Assembly (NCBI GenBank): GCA_023664955.1
Contig: JAMPEV010000001.1
Span: 812,962-876,961 of the forward strand
Length of the DNA stretch: 64,000 nt
Reading direction: 5' to 3'
From: Duncaniella sp.
Lineage (GTDB): Bacteria > Bacteroidota > Bacteroidia > Bacteroidales > Muribaculaceae
The notes beneath the pieces were generated by a model. That model was not told where the DNA came from, ran no database searches, and was given only the letters and a program-made list of their open reading frames with translations. Below are positions 1 through 8,801 of the stretch, in pieces (position 1 is the stretch's first letter; each line of letters starts with the position of its first letter). Position numbers and translations under genes: made by a program.

Positions 1-1
1 C

Positions 2-874
2 CGCAAGACAAATTTTGCAACAATTCTAAACGGTTATCACGGCGACACTTGGAATGCCATGAGCGTGTGCGATCCCGTCACCGGTATGCATGGAGCTTTC
101 GGCACTGCCCTCCCGGTGAGATTTTTCGCACCAGCCCCAAAGGTTAAGTTTCACCAAAAATGGAATCCTGAGGACATCAAGCCTCTAGAAAAAATCATAT
201 GCGAACACAAAGACGAGCTTGCCGCCCTCATTCTCGAACCGATTGTGCAGGGTGCAGGTGGTATGCGTTTTTACCATCCGCAATATCTACGTGAAGCACG
301 CCGCCTTTGCGACGAAAACGGCATTTATCTGATTTTTGACGAAATAGCATCGGGCTTCTGGCGCACAGGAAAGAAATTCGCCTGGGAACACGCCGGAGTC
401 GAACCCGACATAATGTGTATTGGCAAAGGTCTGACAGCAGGATACCTCACCATGAGCGCTGTTCTCACCACCAAAGAAGTAGCCGACACCATCTCCAAGG
501 GGGAGGCAGGAGTGATGATGCATGGTCCCACATTCATGGGCAATCCCCTCGCTTGCACAATTGCCATAGCCTCAATAAAACTGCTTGAAAGCCAGGATAT
601 GGCTTCACGCATTGCCCACATTGAAAGTGAAATCAAGCGACACATCGCTCCGGCTGCTCTGCTTCCGCAAGTAAAGGAGGTGAGAGTCCTTGGCACTATC
701 GGCGTGATTGAAATGAAAGAGCCTGTAAATGTGGGTGAATTTCAAAAGAAGTGTGTGGCTCGTGGCATCTGGGTGCGTCCTTTCGGCAGGAATGTATACG
801 TGATGCCACCTTATATCATTAACGACGAAGATCTTAAAACGCTCATCCTACAGATGATTGAATGTTTAAAATGA
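2..874 (+). CDS. bioA: Adenosylmethionine-8-amino-7-oxononanoate aminotransferase, 5' truncated by window edge
   Basis: BioA is the PLP enzyme that moves an amino group from S-adenosylmethionine to KAPA, giving DAPA in biotin synthesis. The open frame runs from base 2, so about 290 residues of the usual ~430 are visible and the start lies outside. The first residues ([13 protein letters not shown]) are a typical BioA block. [14 protein letters not shown] carries the conserved Asp, and the Lys in IGKGLTAGY is the expected PLP Schiff-base lysine. It overlaps bioF by 13 bases, so the two are probably translationally coupled. Confidence 0.95.
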   Translation, partial: RKTNFATILNGYHGDTWNAMSVCDPVTGMHGAFGTALPVRFFAPAPKVKFHQKWNPEDIKPLEKIICEHKDELAALILEPIVQGAGGMRFYHPQYLREARRLCDENGIYLIFDEIASGFWRTGKKFAWEHAGVEPDIMCIGKGLTAGYLTMSAVLTTKEVADTISKGEAGVMMHGPTFMGNPLACTIAIASIKLLESQDMASRIAHIESEIKRHIAPAALLPQVKEVRVLGTIGVIEMKEPVNVGEFQKKCVARGIWVRPFGRNVYVMPPYIINDEDLKTLILQMIECLK

Positions 875-2007
875 GCAGTTTCGCAGAAATAACCCACGCT
901 CTCCGCTCTTCCGGGAATTTTAGGAGTATTCCAAGCGGTGATAACGCTCAGGCCGGCCTTATCGATTTATCATCAAACGATTATCTCGGACTTGCCTCCT
1001 TGCATGAGCTTCAGGAGAAATTCTTCGCTGACCGTCAGAATCGACAAATCCCCATGACCTCCTCAGCAGCTCGGCTTCTTGCGGGCGTGCAACGCGAATA
1101 CCTGGATTTGGAGCATTTTCTCAAGGACCTTTACAATCGGCCCGCCCTGCTGTTTAACAGCGGTTATCATGCCAACACCGGACTCATTTCCGCTCTTGCC
1201 CAAGCGGGAAAATCGCTAATCGTGGCCGACAAACTGATTCATGCAAGCATCATCGATGGCATAACTCTCTCAAAGTCCGACTTTTCACGTTTCCGCCACA
1301 ATGACTTCAACCATCTTGAACGAATTCTTGCAAAGGATGCCTCGAAGTATGAAAGGGTGATAATTGTCGTGGAAAGCTTATATAGCATGGATGGCGACAG
1401 GGCTGACATAGAATCACTTATCGATATCAAAAAGCGGTATCCCAACTCATTGCTGTACGTTGACGAAGCCCACGCCTTCGGTGTGGAAGGTCCACGGGGT
1501 CTCGGTATATGTCAGGGATCAGCGAATTTCGACATGGTTGACGTTGTTGTTGGAACTTTCGGCAAGGCCTGTGCTTCAATGGGAGCATTTGCTGCTGTGT
1601 CACAAGAAATTAAGGAATATATAATCAACCGCGCCCGCAGTTTTATATTCTCAACCGCCATCCCCCCCTTGACAGCGGCATGGACCCGCTACATGATTGA
1701 AACTTTCATCCCTATGGATAATCGCCGGAATCATCTGCGCCAATTAGGCTACAAGCTAAAGTCGATTCTACAACCATTGTCACCCCGATTCCCTATCACC
1801 GCAAGCCATATCCAGCCCCTTGTAATAGGTGATGCTCTGCGCACCGTTGATATTTCCAATAAGCTTAGAGAGGAAGGATTCAAAGTGCTACCAATCCGCA
1901 CCCCCACCGTGCCACCCGGCACTGAACGTCTCCGCATTAGTCTTAATGCTTCTCTTTCGCTCGACGATATTGACCGTTTCGGTGTAGCGTTAAAAGTGTG
2001 CATTTAG
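862..2007 (+). CDS. bioF: 8-amino-7-oxononanoate synthase
   Basis: BioF is a PLP-dependent alpha-oxoamine synthase that condenses a pimeloyl thioester with alanine to give KAPA. The 381 residues match the family length. [15 protein letters not shown] contains the conserved D-x-x-H region, and the Lys in [14 protein letters not shown] is the PLP lysine. The start overlaps bioA and the end overlaps the earliest start of the following bioGC gene by 10 bases. It is the second gene of a compact biotin operon. A related oxoamine synthase such as serine palmitoyltransferase is possible from sequence alone, but the bio context decides. Confidence 0.95.
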   Translation: MFKMSSFAEITHALRSSGNFRSIPSGDNAQAGLIDLSSNDYLGLASLHELQEKFFADRQNRQIPMTSSAARLLAGVQREYLDLEHFLKDLYNRPALLFNSGYHANTGLISALAQAGKSLIVADKLIHASIIDGITLSKSDFSRFRHNDFNHLERILAKDASKYERVIIVVESLYSMDGDRADIESLIDIKKRYPNSLLYVDEAHAFGVEGPRGLGICQGSANFDMVDVVVGTFGKACASMGAFAAVSQEIKEYIINRARSFIFSTAIPPLTAAWTRYMIETFIPMDNRRNHLRQLGYKLKSILQPLSPRFPITASHIQPLVIGDALRTVDISNKLREEGFKVLPIRTPTVPPGTERLRISLNASLSLDDIDRFGVALKVCI

Positions 2008-3455
2008 GCGTATCCATGTCCAACCCATCTTATGAACCGTCCATGAAAGCTCATCTGACATCAACCGACACATCATCATATTCACCTCGGCTCATCCTAC
2101 TGTTTACGGGGTGGAGCATGGATTTCCGCCCCTTCGAGCAACTACGGCCTAAGGGTTATGACCTTTGCGTGGTGTGGGATTATCGAGACTCCCGAATTTC
2201 GCTACCGGACAGAGAATCCTCTTTTGAAGAAATGCTCGGCAATTACATTGAGATTGCCGTAGTTGCATGGTCATTTGGGGTACCTGCAGCTTCTAATTTC
2301 ATCAGTGAGCATCAGCATCTTCCCATAACAGCCAAAATTGCCATTAATGGCACTCAACATCCTATCGATGATGAACTTGGGATTCCTGAACAGATTCTCG
2401 ACGGCACTTTAGAAGGATTATCCGAAAAAACACTTGGAAAATTCCACCTCCGGATGGCAGGCAACGGTGTTGCTTATAAGAAATTTGCTGAAAGATTACC
2501 TGAGAGAGAGATTGACGAGCTGAGAGAGGAGCTTCGCACAATCAGCTCAGTTGTCTATCCTATCATAACTTGGGACAAAGCCATTATCCTTGATAGCGAC
2601 CGGATTATACCCCCGGCCAACCAGTCAAAAGCATGGTCAGGCGAGGCTTTTGAGGTCATCCATCGCCCTGGTGCACACCTTCCGGATTTCAAAACTTTAT
2701 TTGCTCAGACTCTCAACGACAAGTCGCTCGTGAAGCAAAGATTCAGCAATGCGTCAAAGACTTACGATAAATCAGCCGTAATCCAACGTAAGATTGCCGA
2801 TTGTCTGGTATCCCTTTGGAAGCCCGACTCGACTTATTGCTATGATACGCTTGAAATCGGCTGCGGCACAGGTTATTCCACCCGTCTCATCAACAATGCC
2901 GCCCGACATAAATCATTACGGCTATGGGACTTGACCATCTCAGACGGGTTCTACCGCGAATTTTCATCCTCACATTCGGTAATAAAATCCTGCGATGCTG
3001 AGATTGAAATCCGTTCGCTTGCACCCTCATCGCTCAATGTTATTTTCTCGGCTTCGACTGTCCAATGGTTCAATTCATTACCGGAATTCCTCAGGCAAGT
3101 TCACCGTGTGCTGCGCAATGGAGGAAAAGCTTTTATCTCAACTTTTGGACCGGAGACGATGCATGAAATTAACGTCACTCTCGGAAAGCAATCCCCCTAC
3201 CCTACCCTCGCCTCACTTCAACGCATGGCACCCTATGGATTGGTAGTCAGTGAAATTTTTGAGGACACCTTCACCATTACATTCACATCACCCTTAGAAG
3301 CCCTTCGACACATCCAACAAACAGGGGTTAACGCACTTAGCTCCCACACCTCGCCATCGGATGTCCGCTCCCTCCTTCGCAATTATCCGCTTGACAGTAA
3401 AGGCAATGCATCTATTACTTATCAACCAATATACATAGTGTTAGAAAAATCATAA
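1998..3455 (+). CDS. Fused pimeloyl-ACP methyl esterase (BioG) and malonyl-ACP O-methyltransferase (BioC)
   Basis: This 485-residue protein combines two steps that bracket pimelate synthesis. The BioC half methylates malonyl-ACP so that it can enter fatty-acid elongation, and the BioG half later removes the methyl ester. Residues 31-240 look like the BioG/DUF452 alpha/beta hydrolase: an FTGWSMD opening, the nucleophile Ser92 in AWSFG, Asp201 and His227 (RPGAHLPD). Residues 245-485 are a class I methyltransferase with SAM motif LEIGCGTG at 285-292. Starts at 2016 and 2046 are also possible; 1998 overlaps bioF by 10 bases. bioD begins 5 bases after the stop. Confidence 0.9.
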   Translation: MHLGVSMSNPSYEPSMKAHLTSTDTSSYSPRLILLFTGWSMDFRPFEQLRPKGYDLCVVWDYRDSRISLPDRESSFEEMLGNYIEIAVVAWSFGVPAASNFISEHQHLPITAKIAINGTQHPIDDELGIPEQILDGTLEGLSEKTLGKFHLRMAGNGVAYKKFAERLPEREIDELREELRTISSVVYPIITWDKAIILDSDRIIPPANQSKAWSGEAFEVIHRPGAHLPDFKTLFAQTLNDKSLVKQRFSNASKTYDKSAVIQRKIADCLVSLWKPDSTYCYDTLEIGCGTGYSTRLINNAARHKSLRLWDLTISDGFYREFSSSHSVIKSCDAEIEIRSLAPSSLNVIFSASTVQWFNSLPEFLRQVHRVLRNGGKAFISTFGPETMHEINVTLGKQSPYPTLASLQRMAPYGLVVSEIFEDTFTITFTSPLEALRHIQQTGVNALSSHTSPSDVRSLLRNYPLDSKGNASITYQPIYIVLEKS

Positions 3456-3460
3456 CCACC

Positions 3461-4108
3461 ATGGGAAAAGCATATTTTATATCAGGTATTGACACAGATG
3501 CCGGTAAAAGCTACGTCACCGGCTATATCGCAGCAAAGCTCCGTGATAACGGGTATAACTCTATCACCCAGAAATTTATTCAGACCGGCAACGAAGGTTT
3601 TTCAGAGGACATTGAACTCCATCGAAGCATTATGGGTATTCCACCACTCCCCGAAGACCTTGACCACACCACGGCACCGGTGATTTTCTCCTACCCTGCC
3701 TCCGCTCAATTAGCAGCCCGAATCGATGGGAGAGAAATAGACCTAAATCTCATCGACGCAGCCACCGACAAGCTGAAAAGCTTCTATGATGTGGTGTTGA
3801 TTGAAGGAGCAGGAGGATTGATGGTACCTATTACCGATGATTTCCTTACTATCGACTATGTTTCATCACGCAATCTGCCACTTCTCTTAGTCACCAACGG
3901 CGTACTGGGTTCAATCAACCACACAATCCTATCCCTTGAAGCCATCAAAGCAAGGGGGATAAAACTCGAAGCAGTACTGTATAACGAGTATTTTGACGAA
4001 GACAAAATAATAGCCGACGACACCCGAGCCTTCATAGGACGATACGTGTCCCGACACTTCCCCGGCACCACAATCTACGACATTCCATCAATCCCCCAAG
4101 AATATTAG
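3461..4108 (+). CDS. bioD: Dethiobiotin synthetase
   Basis: BioD uses ATP and CO2 to close the ureido ring of dethiobiotin from DAPA. The protein has 215 residues, a normal length. The N-terminal GIDTDAGKSYVTGY is the BioD P-loop (G-x-D-T-x-x-G-K), and VVLIEGAGGLMVPI is the second conserved glycine-rich block. It is the last gene of bioA-bioF-bioGC-bioD. The next step, bioB, lies 16 kb away on the other strand. Confidence 0.96.
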   Translation: MGKAYFISGIDTDAGKSYVTGYIAAKLRDNGYNSITQKFIQTGNEGFSEDIELHRSIMGIPPLPEDLDHTTAPVIFSYPASAQLAARIDGREIDLNLIDAATDKLKSFYDVVLIEGAGGLMVPITDDFLTIDYVSSRNLPLLLVTNGVLGSINHTILSLEAIKARGIKLEAVLYNEYFDEDKIIADDTRAFIGRYVSRHFPGTTIYDIPSIPQEY

Positions 4109-4156
4109 GATATGATGCCAGAACATAACTGCTCAGTGGGTCAGCCAGAAGAAATG

Positions 4157-4198
4157 GATTTGGCGACCCCAATCGGGGTGTACGCTCCACGGAGCGTC
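4157..4198. repeat. Palindromic repeat copy 1 with TTTGGCGACCCC flank
   Basis: GATTTGGCGACCCC (4157-4170) precedes a small CCCC/GGGG hairpin and then an inverted repeat of ACGCTCC and GGAGCGT (4182-4188 and 4191-4197). It is a degenerate member of the GGACGCTCCATGGAGCGTCC family found at 4372, 5071 and elsewhere in the window. Confidence 0.75.
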
Positions 4199-4261
4199 CA
4201 TAAATGTCAGTGGTGTGTAATTTTGTTCATTCTGTCAATGTTCGCTTGCCGTGCGGGGATT

Positions 4262-4294
4262 ATAACCTAAATGACTATACTTCAGGTTATTTTT
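4262..4294 (+). terminator. Probable rho-independent terminator after the bio operon
   Basis: A 7-bp inverted repeat, ATAACCT (4262-4268) with AGGTTAT (4284-4290), is followed by four T residues. It lies about 150 bases beyond bioD. The 235-codon gene on the opposite strand ends only 24 bases further on, so it could act on either strand. Confidence 0.5.
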
Positions 4295-4317
4295 GAAGTG
4301 CGGAGCACGGCGTACCG

Positions 4318-5025
4318 CTAAAGTGATCGAGGATGGAGCTCTTTTGATGTTTCGGCTACCCCTGTTTGGGAGGACGCTCCATGGAGCGTCCCTACGACTG
4401 GGAGGGTAATGATGAGGACGGGGAGGTCGATTGAGGTGCTGCCGTATTTGCAGGAGTGTTCGGGGTGGATTTTGAGTGTTCGCCGGATTCTTAGCCCGAA
4501 GACGGTGAAGAGTCTCAGGTATCGGCGGCGTGTCCTGGGTGCTTTGATGTGGACAACGAGGAAACCGTAGGGTGGAAGCATGGGTAGGAGGGCATTCCAG
4601 AGCTGAAAGAATTGTTCCGGGTAAAGGTTGCAGGGGGAATAGATTCCGGCATCCTGCATATTGAGAAGCAGAGTGTAGGCAATGGAGTGGCCTCGGATAC
4701 TGTTGGGGTTACGGAAAGATTTGTATTTTATAAGCTTGGATTTCAAGGGGGCTTCGAGAGGTTTGCGAGAGTAGACGGCAGCGGTTCCACCTTGGGGACC
4801 TGTCAGGAGTCGGTATTTTACGTAGTCGTGTAGTAGTTGGGTTGAGTCGAAGCCTGGTGGGTCGATGACTAGGATTGGTTTTGCGGGTCGCTGCGTGGCT
4901 ATTTGGGAGATGATACGCTTTTCGGGGGTGGTGAGCCGGCGGTTTAGGTATCGTTCGAAGCCAAGAATCCCGACGAAGGGTATGTGGATTTTCTTGGGAG
5001 GTGATTTTGTGATTAGTTTTTTCAT
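4318..5025 (-). CDS. Orphan hypothetical protein flanked by palindromic repeats
   Basis: I do not recognise this 235-residue protein. It is basic and has no clear signal peptide. The block LPPYGFLVVHIKAPRTRRR, followed by an R/F-rich stretch, faintly resembles the late strands of a Rossmann methyltransferase, but no SAM motif I is visible. The last ~25 residues (GTLHGAS and onward) are read from the palindromic repeat at 4372-4391, so the original C-terminus may have been replaced. Identical 14-base sequences (GATTTGGCGACCCC) lie on both sides at 4157 and 5061, in the same orientation. No operon partner is evident. Whether it is expressed is uncertain. Confidence 0.5.
   Translation of the reverse strand: MKKLITKSPPKKIHIPFVGILGFERYLNRRLTTPEKRIISQIATQRPAKPILVIDPPGFDSTQLLHDYVKYRLLTGPQGGTAAVYSRKPLEAPLKSKLIKYKSFRNPNSIRGHSIAYTLLLNMQDAGIYSPCNLYPEQFFQLWNALLPMLPPYGFLVVHIKAPRTRRRYLRLFTVFGLRIRRTLKIHPEHSCKYGSTSIDLPVLIITLPVVGTLHGASSQTGVAETSKELHPRSL
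4372..4391. repeat. Perfect 20-bp palindrome (copy 2) inside the 3' end of a gene
   Basis: GGACGCTCCATGGAGCGTCC at 4372-4391 is a perfect inverted repeat centred on the CCATGG. It lies within the final codons of the minus-strand gene 4318-5025. Confidence 0.9.
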
Positions 5026-5060
5026 GGCTTCGAGGAGAATTAAAGGTTGGAATTTATTGT

Positions 5061-5114
5061 GATTTGGCGACCCCTCTCGTTAGGACGCTCCATGGAGCGT
5101 CCTAACGAGAGGGG
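5061..5114. repeat. Palindromic repeat copy 3 with a perfect 44-bp palindrome
   Basis: The flank GATTTGGCGACCCC (5061-5074) runs into an inverted repeat that is perfect from 5071 to 5114, 22 bp per arm with no loop, centred on CCATGG at 5090-5095. The inner 20 bases are identical to the palindrome at 4372. Confidence 0.93.
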
Positions 5115-5325
5115 GATTTTGGATTCAAAGATAGTCATTTAGATATCTCATAAAGTGCGATGATGTCAAAAAAGGAGATTTGTTGCGATTTGGTCAAAGA
5201 GGATTACCAGAAGGTTATTCATTGGTTAAGAGGAAAGGGATGTAAAATCAGGTTAAAAGTAGCTTTTCGAGGGGCTGGAAGAGAGTTTTTTGCCAATTTA
5301 TGCTATCAGTTCCAACAATAATCAT

Positions 5326-5333
5326 TATATTTG
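5326..5333 (+). promoter_or_regulatory. -7 element TATATTTG upstream of the exonuclease gene
   Basis: TATATTTG fits the Bacteroidetes -7 consensus TAnnTTTG. No TTG is seen at the ideal spacing, so only the -7 half is supported. It would give a leader of about 50 bases. Confidence 0.45.
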
Positions 5334-5387
5334 TGGGAATTTAATAAATCTGCCCATGGCAGCAACATTAATTCAGGGCTATAAATA

Positions 5388-6041
5388 ATGGACATCAACT
5401 CATTTAGCATATCAATATCAAAGGACCAGCTGCTGGAATTACCGACGGTTGAGTTCCCCGGTGCAATAACTGTGGTTGAGACCTTGCCCGATGCTACTAA
5501 AGCACTCGACATCCTGAGTTCTCAGCATGCCGTGGGCTTTGACACCGAGACAAAGCCAAATTTCCGTAAAGGGCATTCAAACACCGTCTCCCTTATACAG
5601 ATATCCACTCTTGACCACTCCTATTTATTTCGGCTTAACAAGTTAGGATTTTGCGAACCTTTGAAGGATTTTCTGGAATCAGAGGCGGTTGTCAAGGTTG
5701 GGCTTTCGCTTAAAGATGACTTCCACATGCTTCACAAAGTGGCGGAATTTAACCCTCAAAACTTTGTGGATCTGCAGAATGTCGTTAAATCATTCCACAT
5801 CGCAGACTCAAGCCTCCAAAAAATATATGGCATTCTGTTCAACGGTCGAATTTCCAAAAGCCAACGACTGAGCAACTGGGAGGCCAGCACCCTATCGGCC
5901 GGTCAGATGGTCTATGCGTCAATCGACGCCTGGGCATGTCTAAAAATCTACAACTACTTGACATCCGGATCGTTCGAGCCACAAGAGTCATCATATATTG
6001 TGACCACTTCCGACGAGAACACCGATTCATCAGAAACATAA
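5388..6041 (+). CDS. RNase D-like 3'-5' exonuclease domain protein
   Basis: This 217-residue protein is a single DEDD-family 3'-5' exonuclease domain, the fold shared by RNase D and proofreading nucleases. Asp52 and Glu54 in GFDTETK form exo motif I. GLSLKDDFHML carries the motif II aspartate, and MVYASIDAWACLKIY is a motif III of the DEDDy type. It lacks the HRDC domains of full RNase D, so the substrate (tRNA 3' ends, other RNA or DNA) cannot be read from the sequence. Two membrane-protein genes follow on the same strand after a short gap. Confidence 0.88.
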   Translation: MDINSFSISISKDQLLELPTVEFPGAITVVETLPDATKALDILSSQHAVGFDTETKPNFRKGHSNTVSLIQISTLDHSYLFRLNKLGFCEPLKDFLESEAVVKVGLSLKDDFHMLHKVAEFNPQNFVDLQNVVKSFHIADSSLQKIYGILFNGRISKSQRLSNWEASTLSAGQMVYASIDAWACLKIYNYLTSGSFEPQESSYIVTTSDENTDSSET

Positions 6042-6076
6042 CATTCACCTAACTATTATCCAATCCTCTCACCACC

Positions 6077-6298
6077 ATGAAAATTCAAAGCTCCACCATT
6101 ATTCCGGCACTCCTTCTCATTTATTTAGGAATAATGAGCTACATTGGTTATCCCGAATTCCAGCAGGGGCATTACCTCTACTACTTCGGAGTAATCGGTG
6201 TCACACTTTTCCTCATCGCCATACTTCATCTATTCCTGAAAAAGCGTGAACGAATCAGACAACAAAATGCAAATACGCACTCCACGAGAGATAACTGA
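6077..6298 (+). CDS. Small two-helix membrane protein
   Basis: This 73-residue protein has two predicted transmembrane helices, roughly residues 8-25 and 34-54, followed by a basic tail (KKRERIRQQ). I do not recognise a family. It lies 35 bases after the exonuclease gene, and its tail overlaps the start of the formate/nitrite channel gene by about 32 bases, which suggests coupled translation. Confidence 0.65.
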   Translation: MKIQSSTIIPALLLIYLGIMSYIGYPEFQQGHYLYYFGVIGVTLFLIAILHLFLKKRERIRQQNANTHSTRDN

Positions 6299-7064
6299 AG
6301 CTGCCGCGACCGCGGGAGCCGGCAAGGCGCGTCTAACAGCCAACGACACCCCACGCCTATTAGTGTCGGCAATCTTAGCCGGCGCGTACATTGCCCTCGG
6401 CGGCATTCTTTCAATGATTGTGGGATTCGGATTCCCGGGCATCACAGAAGCTAACCCCTCGCTACAAAAGCTGCTTAGCGGCTGCATGTTCCCCATCGGG
6501 CTCATCCTCGTGGTTGTACTCGGGGCCGAACTTTTCACAGGTAACAACGCGCTCCTAATCCCATCGTATGCCCGCAAAGAACACTCCACAAGCATTATCC
6601 TAAAGAATTGGACGCTTGTATACTTCGGCAACTTCGCGGGAGCGATCCTATTCACATACTTCTTAGTATATTTATGCGGATTGACCGCAGCTGAGCCCTA
6701 CCACTCCGCGGCCATAAAAGTAGCCTGTGGGAAGGTCGCAATGCCATGGATTGTGGTGCTTATTAAGGGGATCGGAGCTAACTGGTGCGTATGTCTCGCA
6801 GTGTGGCTCGCCCTCTCCGGAAAGACATTCTTTGAAAAGGCATTAGGCTGCTGGATTCCTGTTATGGCTTTCGTCGCACTTGGTTACGAACATTCGATAG
6901 CCAATATGTTCTTCATACCCCTCGGGATGATGGAAGGGGCTGATATATCAGTTGGTACCGCAATCATAGCCAATCTCATTCCCGCAACAATCGGCAACAT
7001 AATAGGCGGCGCACTCTTCGTCGGCGCCGTCAACGCCTACATCCATTTCAAAGGGGACAAGTAA
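6267..7064 (+). CDS. Formate/nitrite transporter (FNT) family channel
   Basis: FNT proteins are pentameric inner-membrane channels for formate, nitrite or hydrosulfide. The 265 residues contain about six hydrophobic helices and family blocks such as LGAELFTGNNALL, NFAGAILFTYFLVYL, KGIGANWCVCLAVWLAL and GYEHSIANMFFIPLGM, typical of FocA/NirC. The ATG at 6267 is preferred over the in-frame GTG at 6246, which lies deeper in the upstream gene. No formate lyase or nitrite reductase gene is nearby, so the substrate is not settled. Confidence 0.92.
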   Translation: MQIRTPREITEAAATAGAGKARLTANDTPRLLVSAILAGAYIALGGILSMIVGFGFPGITEANPSLQKLLSGCMFPIGLILVVVLGAELFTGNNALLIPSYARKEHSTSIILKNWTLVYFGNFAGAILFTYFLVYLCGLTAAEPYHSAAIKVACGKVAMPWIVVLIKGIGANWCVCLAVWLALSGKTFFEKALGCWIPVMAFVALGYEHSIANMFFIPLGMMEGADISVGTAIIANLIPATIGNIIGGALFVGAVNAYIHFKGDK

Positions 7065-7101
7065 ATCTCACCGTCCGGTGATTGAAGAATCTTGATAACA
7101 A

Positions 7102-7806
7102 TCAGGAGTGAGGGCCTATCAAGTGCGCGGTAGCAGTGGATAGGAGCCGGGAAGGGAGAATGTCTTTTTCAAGTGAGTCACCCACCGTAAGTATCGAAGA
7201 TGCGGGAAGCTGGAGAGCATCAATGCCAAGCCGGAATATTTCATGATTGGGCTTCCGGATACCAACTACCGCACTTTCTATCACAGCCTTAAAGAATCCT
7301 CTTATTCCGAAATCCTCCAACACCGTGTTGAGATTACCGTAGAAATTTGACACCAAGACAATAGGATATTGTTCGGAAATTTTCTTTATCATCTCACCGG
7401 ATTCCCTAACACACCGACGGGCTTCCTCGTAAAGCGATGCAGCAATGTGATTACCGGTTTCCCCTGTCAATTTTTCTCTAAAATCCTTGATGTCAAACTC
7501 TGCACTAAGAGCTTCAAATTCAATAGCGATTTTTTTGCGTAGAAGATCGTGGAAAGTGTCTGTTGGCAGGATGTGGGAGCGTTTTGCCAAATCTCTTTCC
7601 CCTGTCACATAGGCATTCCAAAACATAGGGTAAGGAATGTCCAGTCCCGCCCGTTTATATCCTCGTAAAATCACATCACTCCAGTGTTCGCCCTTCGTGT
7701 CAAGTGTACCTCCGTAATCAAACATGAATCCACGAATTCCATACTTCTCAAAATCAATCTCAAGTAATTGCGACAGTGAGTGGATTTCAACCTGAAGCTG
7801 TGTCAT
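7102..7806 (-). CDS. HAD-superfamily hydrolase, last gene of the lipid head-group cluster
   Basis: This 234-residue protein has HAD motifs in order: Asp30 in FDYGGTLD (motif I), Ser153 in VLVSNFYGN (II), Lys185 in GIRKPNHEIF (III) and GDSLEKD with Asp210 and Asp215 (IV). The second aspartate of the usual DxDGT motif is Gly32, so the general acid/base residue is absent. That is seen in some HAD subfamilies and may mean altered chemistry. A helical cap lies between motifs I and II. It is 26 bases downstream of a CDP-alcohol phosphotransferase and probably acts on a phosphorylated head group or its precursor; this role is inferred from context. Confidence 0.82.
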   Translation of the reverse strand: MTQLQVEIHSLSQLLEIDFEKYGIRGFMFDYGGTLDTKGEHWSDVILRGYKRAGLDIPYPMFWNAYVTGERDLAKRSHILPTDTFHDLLRKKIAIEFEALSAEFDIKDFREKLTGETGNHIAASLYEEARRCVRESGEMIKKISEQYPIVLVSNFYGNLNTVLEDFGIRGFFKAVIESAVVGIRKPNHEIFRLGIDALQLPASSILTVGDSLEKDILPSRLLSTATAHLIGPHS

Positions 7807-7832
7807 ATAGGGGTAGCAGATAAAAACAGGGT

Positions 7833-8774
7833 TTATAATTTACCCTCTTTGAGCAAGAGAGTGAAACGTCGGCAAATTCGCTCGTGGCGAACTATCATGT
7901 AGATTAACAGAATGTTAAATAGCGTCAATTCACATACGAAATAAAGCCACGGCTGCCCTATAAATAGAGAGATGAAAAGCCATATTGTACGCCAATTGAA
8001 TGACAGAATATTGGTATACTTCATCAAAGGGAGCGACGCCAGCCGAAATGCTTCACGAAAATCAGCCGGAATCCTCCCGGAAGGGAATCGAGACTGAAGT
8101 TCACGGCGAAGTTCTTGCATTGCAGGAGCTGTTGACTCCTGCTGTCGTGTGTATTTCAGGTAAAAATTCATTGTGAGACGCTTCCAGAAATTCTCCTTCC
8201 AAGTCAAACCGCTTTCATCCAACTGACGCTTGAGCTCAGCCGCCGACTCGAGTTCGCTACTATCTTCACCCTTAAGGAAATAGAGATGAAATTGCCGGTA
8301 ATAATCGGCCATTGCGGCTTGCTTTGCGTGACAAAATCCAGTGATGACAGCGATTACCCATATTAACCACGGATGCTCTGAAAAATACGGTTCAAAACTG
8401 TTCTCACGAAAACAAATGGCAATGTAAATGGTGGCAAACCAAAAATCACCGCTCAGACCGTCGAGAATTCGACCGATGCGCGAATATTGCTTTGTCATTC
8501 TTGCAAGCTGTCCGTCGGCACTGTCAAACGAATTAGCCCACACAAGTAGCAACATTCCGATTAAATTTATCCATAGCACCGGAAAATAGAAAAGCACACC
8601 GGCTGCGATTCCCAAGAAAATCGACGCAATCGTGATAGCATTTGGGGAAATACCAAGTCGCTCGGCAATGCATGCCCACATAAATCCTATGGGACGATAG
8701 AATGCCAGGTCAATGTGCTCTTCGGTATCCATCGACTTGAGCGAATTGCGATATTCTTCTTTCCAGCTTCTCAA
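7833..8774 (-). CDS. CDP-alcohol phosphatidyltransferase family protein (second of the cluster)
   Basis: Enzymes of this family move a phospho-alcohol between CDP and a lipid or polyol in the membrane. The signature is present (Asp84, Asp87, Gly88, Ala91, Arg92, Gly101, Asp105, Asp110), but the last two aspartates are separated by four residues rather than the canonical three. There are several transmembrane helices, a long soluble insert (roughly 165-235) and a C-terminal membrane part; at 313 residues it is longer than typical PgsA or PssA. It lies 27 bases after the AUR1-like gene. The substrate is unknown; a lipid head-group role is inferred. Confidence 0.85.
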   Translation of the reverse strand: MRSWKEEYRNSLKSMDTEEHIDLAFYRPIGFMWACIAERLGISPNAITIASIFLGIAAGVLFYFPVLWINLIGMLLLVWANSFDSADGQLARMTKQYSRIGRILDGLSGDFWFATIYIAICFRENSFEPYFSEHPWLIWVIAVITGFCHAKQAAMADYYRQFHLYFLKGEDSSELESAAELKRQLDESGLTWKENFWKRLTMNFYLKYTRQQESTAPAMQELRRELQSRFPSGRIPADFREAFRLASLPLMKYTNILSFNWRTIWLFISLFIGQPWLYFVCELTLFNILLIYMIVRHERICRRFTLLLKEGKL

Positions 8775-8801
8775 TCCGGTTATTATAAGGCTAGGTGTTG
8801 A

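Larger units (their letters stand above)
5026..5387. other. Gene-free stretch with long palindrome and promoter element
   Basis: This 362-base gap holds the 44-bp palindrome at 5071-5114 and a -7-like TATATTTG at 5326-5333 for the downstream exonuclease gene. The sequence between them (about 5120-5320) is AT-rich and shows no convincing ORF or RNA gene. Confidence 0.6.
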
